Part shown: positions 33,615 through 44,385 of the stretch, one piece after another
Layout of the letters: each line of letters opens with the position of its first letter
How positions within the stretch are numbered: position 1 is the first letter of the stretch
Origin: Spinacia oleracea
Lineage: Eukaryota; Streptophyta; Magnoliopsida; Caryophyllales; Amaranthaceae
NCBI RefSeq assembly: GCF_020520425.1
Contig: NC_079491.1
Span: 2,046,001-2,110,000 of the forward strand
DNA: 64,000 bases
Direction of reading: 5' to 3'
Position numbers and translations under genes: made by a program
The notes under the pieces: model-generated
What the model saw: only the letters and a program-made list of their open reading frames with translations
Told to the model about the DNA's origin: nothing
Database searches by the model: none

Positions 33615-34698
33615 TCAGTTTTGTGGTTGGGATAGTGAAGCTTGAGTGCTTGACTGAGAGTTGGGTTGTCGTGATTCTCTTGTTGGTGTCTTCCCCCTCC
33701 TAGAACCAGTAGATGATGTTCTTGCTGCAATGTCTGCTGCTCTGGCTATTGATGCTGCAACTTCAGCAATTTTTGCTGCTTTCGCTGCCTTTTCAGCAGC
33801 TTTAGCCGCCTTTTCAGCATCTTTTGCCGCCTTTGCTGCATTTGATTGATCTCTAACTCTAGGATTTTTTGTCACAATTGGCTCATCTGTTTCTCTCATT
33901 TCCTTTCCAGTCAGACCTCCCTTACAAGTCCTAGAATTGTGCCCAAAACAACCACACCTCTGACATTTCACAGTTTTTGATCTTTTCCCTGGCTGCTCTT
34001 CTCCTTCTTCTCTCCTTCTGTTTCTGCTAGGTCTTCCAACTCCCCTTTTCATTCTGGGTGGCTTGATTGATGGTAAGTTGTCATACACTGGCCATTGATC
34101 TCTGTTAGGCACCGGATTAATGCTAAAGTTGTAGATTCTCCTGTAAGTTTTTACAGAAAACCAAGAGCTAACAAATTTGTGTGGATCCAACTTTGCATCA
34201 ATCATTGCCCTTATGGCATGCCTACATGGGACACCAGAAATTTGCCATGATCCACAAGAACAAATTTTGTCATTTAAACTTAAAGGGAACTGAGATTTAC
34301 CCTCGTGTATCTCATACTCTCCCGGCCTAGACATGTATGCCCTACAACTACTAGCTTCCTTGCCAATTTGTTTAAGCATCTTCACAATTTTAGGGCAAGG
34401 TCCATCATCATCCCAGTCCATTGAATTATGATATCTTGTTGATAATCTAACCATATATACCCTTTTAATTCCTATAATTTTCAGATAAAATCCTAAATTA
34501 ATAAGATATAAAACAATAATGTAAACGCATATAATAAATCAGTCCATCGACACCTATCAAAGGTCTGCAACCACCCAGAAAACCCTTCCACTGAGCACTA
34601 AATGAAATGAATATATTGCTGAACAAAAGCTCCTTTGGCAAGCTTTCAGATTTTTTTTCCTGAATTTGGGACTTTATCTCAAGCATAATTAAATTCAC
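33615..34698 (-). pseudogene. MULE transposase, internally deleted
   Basis: Two pieces remain. The upstream frame, 34498-34698, ends with GFLGGCRPLIGVDG, the text that in MULE transposases carries the first catalytic Asp, and then runs into unrelated residues. The downstream frame, 33615-34454 (279 residues), has the C-terminal SWIM zinc finger (CSCGSWQ, then GVPCRHAI), a CCHC knuckle (CQRCGCFGHNSRTC) and an Ala/Lys-rich tail built on AEKAAKAA. The rest of the DDE catalytic domain between them is missing. Full-length relatives are usually over 600 residues. The copy cannot transpose by itself. Confidence 0.8.
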
Positions 34699-35172
34699 TT
34701 ACCTAAGAGATACTGTTGCAGAATTATGGTATAATTATCAGACCATTAGCGGCTGGACATCAAGGCTCGGAGAGTGAATGCAACTGAACAAGTCTTAGAG
34801 TTAGAGGTTAACTAATATTACTATTCCTAAGTCTTAGTGGTTTAGTTAGCCTAGATTAAAGTTATGTAGGCAGTAGTATTATTAAATAGGATTCATTAGA
34901 GTTCAATACCTAATTGTTTTAGGATTGTCGATCTTGCGTCAACTCTTGTACTATAAATATGAGCATTGCTCAATCAATACAACTCAAGCTTTTATACACA
35001 TACCGGAAACAATGTCCTGACAATCTTATAGTTCCATGGTTTTATAACACAATTCAAAACCGATTGGCATACCCATGTTAACCCAGAGTAGCTAATACAA
35101 GAGCAAACAATAAACTGAATGAAAATATGGAGTTGGCAAGAGACAATCAGATGGATGTTGGCTACTGTTAAG

Positions 35173-35564
35173 TAGACCTGGTTATTGGACAGGGTAGTCC
35201 AATGGATATAGGATTAGGGTCAAGTTAATAGGGCTTTTATTTGGCAGGGCTCTTATTGGACAGGGCCTTTATTGGACAGGGTCATTATAGGTTCAAACTT
35301 ATACTACAATTATTTTGAAAATAAAAATAGTAATGATACAAAAAATTACGTGCATAGCTTCGTATTTACTTGTACTTGCACATGGCTCTTTTGTTTTTCA
35401 TTTTTCATTGCTCGTTTATTGACCCGCCCACTAATGACCCGCTATTGACCCGCGACCCGCTTTTGACCCGCCTATTATCGACCCTCTAAAAATGACCCTT
35501 TCAATACCCGACCCTCTTTTGACCCGCACCGACCCTGACCCGCCCCGCCCGATAACCAGGTCTA
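35173..35564. mobile_element. GC-rich hAT-type element (392 bp) inside the MULE
   Basis: Termini TAGACCTGGTTATTGGACAG and CCCGATAACCAGGTCTA. Exact 8-bp duplications CTGTTAAG lie at 35165-35172 and 35565-35572. Larger relative of the 79-bp element at 4424. The interior is rich in TTATTGGACAGGG and TGACCCGC repeats. Confidence 0.85.
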
Positions 35565-37140
35565 CTGTTAAGATAAGAGTTAGACTAGTCTTAAACTACA
35601 AATGTTAGTATAATCCTAATATTCTACTATTACGTTATTAGTATGGTATTAGAATGTGGCCTTTGCAAAAATTGTTACTGATTATTAATGGTTTATTATA
35701 TGCGTTTACATTATTGTTACATCAGTCATTCATCATTCGAGTATCTATTTTGCTAATTCCATGATTTAAAATCCTTTTCTTAATGTGTTCCTTTTATAAG
35801 GAGCTTTAGTAATAATCAAAAGTGCCATAAATGGAATTAGCAAAATTACCTTCAAGCAACATCAGTAGTATCTTGCTTGAGACATGATTCATATATCATA
35901 TGGAGTATTTGTTATCAACGCTTAAACAGAGTGAAATTGCAAAACCGAATTAACAACCGGGAATCAAGTTACAAATTGAAATTGATCACATATATCAAGT
36001 TACAATTTTTCTAGGTTTTTAGATGACAGGGGAAGAAGAGAGGAGTACAGGAAGGAAGAAAACGTGTCTAGGTTTCTCGTTCATCAACTTTTTAGGTTTT
36101 TATTTGTTTTTTATTTTCTAATAATTAACTATGGTTAAGCTACTTAATGAAAATAGTAAGGATAATAAGAAACTAAATAGTTTAAGTGTACCATTGCCAA
36201 TATAATTAGAAGTGACTGTACTATTGGCAAAAGTCAATAGTAGGAGTGTACTAATCAATTGTAATTTTTTTTACTTATCAAAGCACTTTTTCTTTCTTTC
36301 ACCTCTTTAATTAGGCTATATTTTTTTTCTTCTACAAAAAGTCCACTTCGATAACAATAAATAATTTTCTTTACCTACTATGGAGTATTCTATCACATTA
36401 ATCATCTTCATTTTTGTACATAATTTTATAGGTTTTTAGTGATACATTTACAAAAAAAAAGTTCTCAATCAATTTGAACTTTGTGTTATCTAGAATCAAC
36501 TATACGAATTTAACATCATAAAAAAAATCTAAGTGTACCCACTTTTTTAGTTTTATACAACAAATTATTATATTGTCTTTTTATATACTACGGAGTAGCA
36601 ACTATATTTTTTCTCTTTAAAAAAACCACTTCGATGAGAATAAATACTTTTCTTTAACTACTACGGGATATTCTATCACAATAGCTACTTCATTTTTTTA
36701 CATTATTTTTGAAAAAAATTCATTTTTAGTGATACATTTACAAAAAGATTCTCAATCTATTTGAACTTTGTGATGTCTAGAATCAACTATACGAATTTAA
36801 CACCATAAAAAAAGTAGGTGAGTTACCCCCTTTTTTTATTTTATACAAAAATTTATTATAATGTATTTTTATATACGAAATAACAATTATTCGTATAGCT
36901 TTTGTGCCACCCCTGACTTGGGATCCTGGGTCCGCCACTGCTTTCAATGAACAACAAGATGCTATATGAGATTATTCATTATTGGACGATAAAATGGGTT
37001 TTGTTATTTTGTTACATGCATAATTGCATATTCTTATTCTACGATTCTTTGGTTTGTGCTTGTCCAACAAAACCACCTCCCTAATTATTGAGGATTTCAC
37101 AGTTATCCTATATGATAGAATATCGTACGTAGTAGAGTTA

Positions 37141-37320
37141 TGTTATAACTGAGCTATATGATATAATATAGAAATATATATGATTTAGGAAACCTATAAA
37201 GAATAGGAGATCTAGTTTGTATTATAAATAAAGGCGTATGTCCACGAACAACAACACAACATTATATTTCCCCATCAATAATATATTTTATCATGGTATT
37301 AGAGCAGGTTAGATATTAAA
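37141..37320 (+). mobile_element. Solo or truncated copia-type LTR (153 bp) with primer-binding site
   Basis: The stretch 37141-37293 starts TG (TGTTATAACTGAGC) and ends CA, followed at once by TGGTATTAGAGCAGGTT, close to the initiator-tRNA-Met primer-binding site of Ty1/copia and TRIM elements. A TATTATAAATAAAGG promoter-like motif is inside. No gag-pol frame and no second LTR were found downstream. Confidence 0.6.
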
Positions 37321-37814
37321 ATCGATTTACAAAATTTTCCACCGCCGGTGGGTTTAAAACTTAAACTCACCGGCGGGATTCATATACTATATCCAAAATA
37401 ATAGATTTTTTATCTGGTTGGGACTCATTGTCCCATATGGAAAACGAAGAGAGATGACCTATACTACATACATCAATTGGTTTTAGAATGGAGCCCTATC
37501 AGGTTTATATGTGGTCAGACTCTTCTCCGACATATGTAAAATTTACTCATTTCTATGTAGTACAAATTAGCAGAACTAGTCGTGCATTGATTAAGTGTAA
37601 AACATCAAATAGTACAAGTAAAAAAAAACGATGGAAGTATTAAATTTGACACGCTTTTTAATTAAGTGGATTTTAGAAAGATGTTTAACATTATATTTTG
37701 AATTGGATCTCAAATCGAGCCCATGAGCTTGGTTCATGTCTTGGCCCAATTACTGCTAAAGATTGATCAAGCCCATAACTCACTAACCAAACCACCATAG
37801 ATAATACATAATCA

Positions 37815-38191
37815 GGAAATTTGGTGAAACACTACCTTTAAGTTTGGTGGTTTTGTGAATTGCTACCTTTTAAAAAGGAAATTACATTTTACTACCTTAT
37901 AAGTTTGGTTTGTTTGACTAACACTACCATTTGCCGTTTTTTGTTAATGTTTTACGTCTTTGGACTCCACTACAACGGTTATTTAATATGGCAAATGCAC
38001 AAAATGACAAATGAACGGAGATATTTAAAAGAATAGAAGAAATACATGACGGAAAACATTAACGAAAAACGTCAAATGGTAGTGTTAGTCAAACAAACCA
38101 AACTTATAAGGTAGTTAAATTAAAAAAAGTTTTTATAAGGTAGCAATTCACAAAACCACCAAACTTAAAGGTAGTGTTTCACAAAATTTCC
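37815..38191. mobile_element. MITE with long (about 50 bp) inverted repeats
   Basis: The left arm GGAAATTTGGTGAAACACTA ... GTGAATTGCTACC and the right arm GGTAGCAATTCACAAAACC ... GTGTTTCACAAAATTTCC are inverted copies. No convincing target duplication. Confidence 0.7.
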
Positions 38192-39001
38192 TTAATATCA
38201 CTATAACATATTCACCCAATTACCCTTAATCAACTCATGAAGTACAATTATTTTCAATCGGTAAAAGGTACAATCGATTGCATGTAAAGCTACGTGCAAC
38301 TATATCGTTTTGTATTTTGTATCATTCAAAAAACATATTTTAGTTTAAAATCACACATTTACTGATTAAAGGCACATTTTAAAGACAAAAAATACACATG
38401 CTTTAAAGGAACACATTGTTAAATGCAAGATAATCACTAAAATAAGAAGAAATTTAACTGAAAAAATTTATGCGCTTGTATACTATAAAAATATGCTACC
38501 ACGACACTTCTACATACTCCGTACTTCCTCTGTTCTTTTTTAAATAACACAATTATTTAGGCACGTTTTTCAATGCACGACTTCAAACATCAATATCTCC
38601 AATTGTGGATACGAAAAAATTATAAAAAATTGATATTTAAAAAATATTTATTGACACAAATTTAATAAGACCCCACACGACTATGTTTTTTCTTAAAAAT
38701 AAACCACAGAACAAAGTCAAATGAACTTATGTGAATAGTATCCAAAATCCAATTGTATCATATAAATAAAAACGAGTAAGTATATCAAACATGCTAAATA
38801 TGATAACTTTTTCATCACAATACTCTCTTAAGTTTTGTCTCCTTGAAGGTCGAATGTTTTCAGGATCATCTTTCGTGACACTTTATTTGAAATAATAGCC
38901 CTAATATAATCAGGACACCAATATGAGATTAAATTATCACAAATAAACATTTTTACGCGTGGAGATTCATTTCATAAACCAAATAAAGTGAATAAGTTAT
39001 A

Positions 39002-39313
39002 CTCCCTCCGTCCCAAAGTTATAGTCATGTTTTCTAAATTGAGCGTCCCAAAATTATAGTTTTATTTCTAATTTTAGCTATTAAGGTCCTCACTTTCCCA
39101 AGTACTATATTAATTAAAAATGTATTGAAAACCCCACCCATATATTATATTTCACTTTCTCATGTACTATATTCTCTTTCACATGTACTTTATTCCAGTT
39201 TTCATACAACTCAATCATCATTTGTACTTTATTCCACTTTTTCATGTACTATAATTCATTTTTCTTAAAATTCGTGTTTTTGGTCAAATGAGACTATAAT
39301 TATGGGATGGAGA
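39002..39313. mobile_element. Stowaway MITE (diverged right end)
   Basis: It starts CTCCCTCCGTCCCAAAGTTA after TA and ends TAATTATGGGATGGAG. Internal CATGTACTATATTC copies repeat. Confidence 0.6.
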
Positions 39314-40531
39314 AAATAAATAAAATCATCTAAAAAATATTATTTTAATGTACCCACTATGCTCAAAAACAACAAAATGATGTACCAAAATCAGTTTCCA
39401 GCATCTACTCGTATTCTAGTCCAATCTTCCAAAAGATGGTCAACTCTCCACATTGTACTCCTACAAAGACACACGGTGGGGACCAAAATATGTCCCCCTT
39501 TGAGATTAACCATATGATCCCATTACACCGACCTTGATAGTCGATATTCAATCTTAATAATTAAATACTATTCACAACTCACTTTTCCCATCCACAAGGT
39601 AAGGCTCAAACAAAAAGAACTTAAGAAATGCTTTATCACTTTGCTTAATTATCAATCAATTTATACGATTGGCTTTTAGGGATGCTAAAGTTCTTCTAAT
39701 GATCTAAAATGTATCAAAATGATCATTTGTATTGTACTCTAAGTGACTTATATTGATACTCCGTATTATTTAAATTAAAATACTTTGTAACTTAAGTGAG
39801 TTTATGTGGTGCAAGAAAGAAAAGTAAAATGGAGAAAACTTTCTTTGTTGTAAAATGAAGATGAAAAAAAAAACCCTACAAAAAGTTTAAAAATAAAACA
39901 GAACGGGACACAATACTTTAGGTTTTATTATGTTTACTTTAGTTTCACTTATTTTAGGAAATTAAATTTATGTAAGTTTTGATAAAAATAAGTACTACGT
40001 AGATCGATAAGTTCATAAAAAATAAGAGGTATAACGAAAATAAATATTAATAACTTTCAATAAGTTCAGATAAGATAAGTAAAATTTAGGTAATTCGAAT
40101 ACACTTTTATTTCCTACGGAGTATTAATTACCTTTCTGTTGTACAAAGTACAAACACATATCCAATATTACAAAACATCAATTTAAATATAATTATAATT
40201 TTTAATTTTTTTGCTAATCTTTCCCCTTGCATTTAATGAAGTCTTCCCTTTTATCTTTGACTTTGTACCAATTGACATAAACTATACTTCACATTACAAA
40301 AATAATTTCTTTTTAAGGGAACATGCATTAGAAAAATAGTTTTATATTTTAGTAATTTCACATTTTATGATTTTGGTCCCTACAACACCCCATACCTCCA
40401 AAATAAAGAACCAATTACTACACAAACTCAAACTTTTAGATGTTTGTGTTCCCCTTCATTGGAGATCTCACTCAAAACACTAACTTCATAAAACCCCATA
40501 CTTTAATATTCATTTCAAATCTCATCAAGTT

Positions 40532-41611
40532 ATGGATTCATCCACCAAACTCCAATGGCAACCACCACCACCACTACAACCACCACCACCGCCGCCACCG
40601 CCAAGCCACATTTCATCAACCTCGGATTTCCCTATAGCAATAGCATTATTAGCCATTATGGCAGTAGCCATCCTCCTTATAAGCTACTACATTTTCGTAA
40701 TCAAGTGTTGCTTAAATTGGCAAAACCTCGACCCTTTACGAAGGTTCTCGATTTCGAGGACCCCACGTAACGACGAGGGGTCCATTATCTCGTTCTCCCC
40801 GATGATGGAACCCTTCCATCATCGGGGACTCGACGAGTTTCTCATCAACAACATCCCTTCAATACAATACAAGTCCGCCACCCAAGGCGGCACGTTAGCC
40901 GCCCTAGGTGGTGGCGGCGGCGGCGGTGGTGGTGGAAGTAGAAGTTTTAGAGGTTGCGCCGTATGCTTAAACAAATTCGAGGAGAAAGAAATGCTAAGAG
41001 TTCTTCCAAGGTGTAACCACACATTTCACTTAGATTGCATTGATGTTTGGCTCTTAAACAATGCAAGTTGTCCTCTTTGTAGGTCAAATATTTCAGGAAG
41101 GAAGACTAAATACCCTCTCATTGCACCGAGTTCTTCGCCTCAAGAAGAACTAATCATCTCCCCTAATAATATGTTTAGTGGGAGTTTAAGCATGATTAGC
41201 TTAAACGGGGATGATGATCAAGATTATTTAGTTACTGAAGAATCATCGTCATCGTGGAAGTTGAATAATAATAATCATAATAATAACTTCTCCATTATGG
41301 GAGATGAGTGTATTATTAATGTAAGGGAGAAAGATGAGCAATTTGAGGTGCAACAACCAATTAGGAGGTCTTTCTCAATGGATTCGGTTGCGGATCGTGG
41401 GTTAATCTTGCAAGTTCAAGAGATTATAAGGAGGAATCATAGGCAATTATATGATAATTGTAATAATAATGAGGTTAGTATTAGTTTAAATGAAGAGTGT
41501 AACCATAATAATGTTGGTAATGGAAGGATTAGGAGGTCGTCTTTTTTTTCATTTGGTCATGGTCGAGGTTCTAGAAGTTCTTCAATTCTTCCTATTGAGT
41601 GTGATCGATGA
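40532..41611 (+). CDS. ATL-type RING-H2 E3 ubiquitin ligase
   Basis: A single-exon gene of 359 residues, as is usual for the ATL family. ATL proteins are membrane-anchored E3 ligases that pass ubiquitin from an E2 to targets, often in defence or stress signalling. Order of parts: a Pro-rich N terminus (11-24), one hydrophobic transmembrane segment (about 34-59), the GLD motif at 99-101, a Gly run (126-135), then the RING-H2 finger with C142, C145, C161, H163, H166, C169, C180 and C183 in the ATL spacing, including Trp173. The C-terminal part is Asn- and Ser-rich with RRSFSMDS, seen in several ATLs. The ATG at 40532 gives the expected short extracellular or luminal segment. Open frames on the other strand and in frame 1 are shadows of CCA/GGT repeats. 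The target is unknown. Confidence 0.95.
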   Translation: MDSSTKLQWQPPPPLQPPPPPPPPSHISSTSDFPIAIALLAIMAVAILLISYYIFVIKCCLNWQNLDPLRRFSISRTPRNDEGSIISFSPMMEPFHHRGLDEFLINNIPSIQYKSATQGGTLAALGGGGGGGGGGSRSFRGCAVCLNKFEEKEMLRVLPRCNHTFHLDCIDVWLLNNASCPLCRSNISGRKTKYPLIAPSSSPQEELIISPNNMFSGSLSMISLNGDDDQDYLVTEESSSSWKLNNNNHNNNFSIMGDECIINVREKDEQFEVQQPIRRSFSMDSVADRGLILQVQEIIRRNHRQLYDNCNNNEVSISLNEECNHNNVGNGRIRRSSFFSFGHGRGSRSSSILPIECDR

Positions 41612-41639
41612 TGATCCATGGATTTCTTCAATCTTGTAA

Positions 41640-43400
41640 TTTGATCTCTCTATATAACATTCTATTCATTCAATTGTTCTTATATATTTTTTGGTGTTAA
41701 CGTACACCCGGTTCACCCATTGGGCTAATCTGAATTCGGGGCGAGTTCTGGATGGATAGGTTCTCGGTTCAATTGTTCTTATATATTGGGAATGTTTGAC
41801 AATCTGCTGGTGAGTGTTTTACTTAGTTTGTTTGACTGGTTTTTGTGTTGATTTTTTTTTATTGTAGACTTTCTGAAAATGTGTTTGGTAAAGTTGGTTG
41901 TTAGCTACTATCCTATTTCATATAAAATGTAATTATATAATTGAAAAACCAACATCCATTGTAAAAAAAAACTACCCTTACTAGCTTTTTGGTTTTGGCA
42001 GAAAATTCGACTTTTTACCCTAAGAAAAAAGCCACTTACCAAACATGTATGTTGTTGTTTTTTGAAAAAGTCAAAAGTCAAAGCCAATGAAAAGGCCAAT
42101 AAAAAGTCAATTATCAAACAAGTCTTAAATGTTATGAAAGTGCGATTATCCCCTTTATATACATCGAGATATGATAGATAATATGTACTCTGTATTGAAT
42201 AGTAATCTAATACGGAGTACTGGTGAAACTTGAAATTTATTTACAAGGCGCCTTAAAAACTCGTAGAAAAATTCAGATGACGCTTTTGATATATCTAGAT
42301 CGAATTCACTCACTTATAATTTATTAGGTTTTGTAAGGTATGCAAGAACAAAATAATTGGGTAATCGGAAGCTCTTTTCTTTTTATTCGTTGTTTATATT
42401 TAAAATTTAGACTTCATGTTATAAAACATGATTGGATGGGAAGGATTTGCAAGCGTGAGAGTCTAAAATCATTATTTTCCCACTTGAATTAGTTGGAATT
42501 TTGGTCAAGTTCCAAGCTTCACAATTGCTCTTGATTGAAGGAAATGATTGTGGTTTATGTATAAATAATTTTGAAAGCATTCAACATTATTATTTTAATC
42601 ATTATAAAGATAAGAAGAAAAGATTAGTCAGCCCCCATAGAAATTAAATAATCACCCATCATGCAATAATTGTTTCCATGCTTGCATTTTATCAAGTCTT
42701 TAAAGATATCTGTAATCATACAACACACAAATAATTTGTCGCAAGTTGCAGCTTTCATCACTTTATTTTTTACAGCGGGAAATAAATTTCCTTACCAGTA
42801 TCACCCAAAGTACAATATTTTATTAGGGTCACCTACAAACCCGTGGGTAATTGAAAAGTTTGAAGTTGTAATTGACAAAGAGGTAACTTTAATGGATTGT
42901 ATTTGACAATTTTTCATACATATTTTACGCTAATTTTCGTATATTTGTATGTTTGGACCATATAACATGACATAATTTCAGAAAATATTCACACAAATCT
43001 GCTTCCATTAAATCAAAAGATTCACATATCAAAATATCAAACTATCAAAGTGATCCTGATCTATATGTTGTAAATTGAAGTTGGATTAGTTAAACAAATC
43101 AAAATTCCATTTGAATTACAAATTTAAAATACTACGAAGTACAAGATTTAAACGCACGTGCTCTAGTAAATGTTGTGAGTTGTTATAGACATTTTTTAGT
43201 AAAACCTGTTACGTCTTTTGTACACAATTTACAAACATTTCCCTCACGTATCGTACGGCAACAATTCCGGCAAAATATCAGCAATTTTCACATCGAAATA
43301 GGTTGACTTGCTTGTTAATGTCAATAAAAAGTCAACTATATATGTTTTTGCCTTTTAAAGAAAATGCCAACTAGGAATATGGGCGTATCTACGTGGCAAA
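41640..43400. repeat. Duplicated block, copy A (downstream of the RING gene)
   Basis: The text recurs at 59540-61230 (for example CTATCATATCTCGATGTATAT-type sequence, ATGTGTTTGGTAAAGTTGG, TCTGCTTCCATTAAATC and AAAAGTCAACTATATATG), and in part at 51835-52430. It is a dispersed segmental duplication with insertions private to each copy. Confidence 0.75.
41689..41767 (-). mobile_element. 5'-truncated SINE in duplicated block A
   Basis: The 20-bp text TTCAATTGTTCTTATATATT occurs at 41669-41688 and 41768-41787. The insert between reads, on the minus strand, GGTGAACCGGGTGTACG and ends in AAAA, the 3' end of the SINE family at 15829-16020. Block C at about 59574-59592 has one uninterrupted copy of the target, so it is an empty site. 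Confidence 0.85.
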
Positions 43401-43411
43401 TAGGTTAGACA

Positions 43412-43681
43412 TACTACAAAAATTTGTATCTTTAATGACAATCTAATAACGACGAATAAAAAACTCCCTTGTAAAAGTTTTTTACGACGAAGTTAACAAC
43501 CAAACAAAGACGGGAACAACCGTCGCAAATGTCTTTTACGACAGGTTAACGACGAGATTTTTCATTAATGACGACCCCTTTTATGACGGGTTCGCGACAG
43601 AAAATCCCGTCATTATTCAACGAGTATTTGCCTTTAGGGACGAAATTTCACGTCGTTAATGGTACAATATCTTGTATAGTA
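43412..43681. mobile_element. CACTA-type MITE, copy 3 (270 bp)
   Basis: Diverged ends TACTACAAAAATTTG and ACAATATCTTGTATAGTA are flanked by ACA (43409-43411, 43682-43684). Interior as in copies 1 and 2, with more substitutions. Confidence 0.8.
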
Positions 43682-43730
43682 ACAAATGTCTACCCTCTCT
43701 AAAATAATTTGATGCATATAATAACAATGT

Positions 43731-44100
43731 TAAAGGCCTAGCTTAGTTGGCAATCTCACTCAAGTAATACAACTTGAATTCGAAACCCACCCAGCAGTTT
43801 GAGTTTTTCTTTTTCTTTTTAATTTTTTCTCTTTTCTTTAATGGGCTAGTTCGTCAATATATTTACTTGTGTTTCATTCGGTTCCGTTCAACTTCAATTC
43901 ATTCAGTTATATTCAATTCAGTTCAGCCAAAAAACACTCAGATCCAAAAACAGGGCCTTCCTTATGTGAAACTAAAGTATGGTCCCTCATGACCATTTAT
44001 ACATGTTACAGTTAGAGAAACCTCAAAAGATCACCCAATGCATAACTCGATTGGTAAAGAGTTATAAAGTCGTCTATGGTCAAGTTTGAAAATGTATATG
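43731..44100 (+). mobile_element. Two possible SINE-like pieces
   Basis: CCTAGCTTAGTTGGCAATC with TTGAATTCGAAACCC about 30 bp on (43737-43788), and CATAACTCGATTGGTAAAGAG with GGTCAAGTTTGAA (44040-44091), resemble A and B boxes of tRNA-derived SINEs. Ends and duplications were not defined. Confidence 0.3.
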
Positions 44101-44300
44101 GCGTGTCCAATGTTGGATCAAATCCTTCCAAAAACTTTTGGAAAAACCTAAGAGACAAATTAAAAAGAAAATAGGGAAATAGTAGAAGGACAAAGGGAAC
44201 TAGTATAATACATGGTGGTGGTGATAGATGTTGTTTCCACGATATTTCCATCAATAATACATTAGTTGACCTTGAATATTATATAGGAGTAGAGTAACAC

Positions 44301-44308
44301 TATAAATA
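44301..44308 (+). promoter_or_regulatory. TATA box of the cystine-knot peptide gene
   Basis: TATAAATA about 78 bp before the ATG at 44386, leaving room for a 50-bp leader. Confidence 0.55.
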
Positions 44309-44385
44309 GCATACAATTAGTAAGACAAATATATACATACCAAGTATAGTTTAATTTCCAAACAAGAAAGAATTTGATTTGGAAA

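Larger units (their letters stand above)
32946..36260. mobile_element. Mutator-like element (MULE) with about 150-bp TIRs
   Basis: The left arm, about 32955-33092 (ATTAGTACACTCCTACTATT ... AACCATAGTTAATTATTAG), is inverted at about 36113-36255. Inside is a broken MULE transposase on the minus strand (33615-34698). Possible flanking repeats of T-rich text (ATTTTTTT) are too simple to prove a 9-bp duplication. The element lies within the hAT element, and itself holds the hAT-type insert at 35173-35564. Confidence 0.75.
32703..36940. mobile_element. hAT-type element containing a nested MULE (4.2 kb)
   Basis: The termini are CATTGGCGGACCCAG and CTGGGTCCGCCACTG. Exact 8-bp duplications CTTTCAAT lie at 32695-32702 and 36941-36948. 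Only about 240 bp at the left and 680 bp at the right belong to this element. The middle is a Mutator-like element. No hAT transposase frame remains. Confidence 0.85.
37321..40531. other. Repeat-rich region upstream of the RING gene
   Basis: It holds a long inverted-repeat MITE (37815-38191), a diverged Stowaway MITE (about 39002-39313) and AT-rich DNA. From about 40150 on it is likely promoter and 5' leader of the RING-H2 gene. No other gene was seen. Confidence 0.45.

Noticed and set aside
33661-33849. Ala-rich plus-strand frame
   Set aside because: It is the complement of the AEKAAKAA repeat in the transposase tail.
40819-41022. Minus-strand frame with a Pro run
   Set aside because: It is antisense to the Gly run of the RING-H2 gene.
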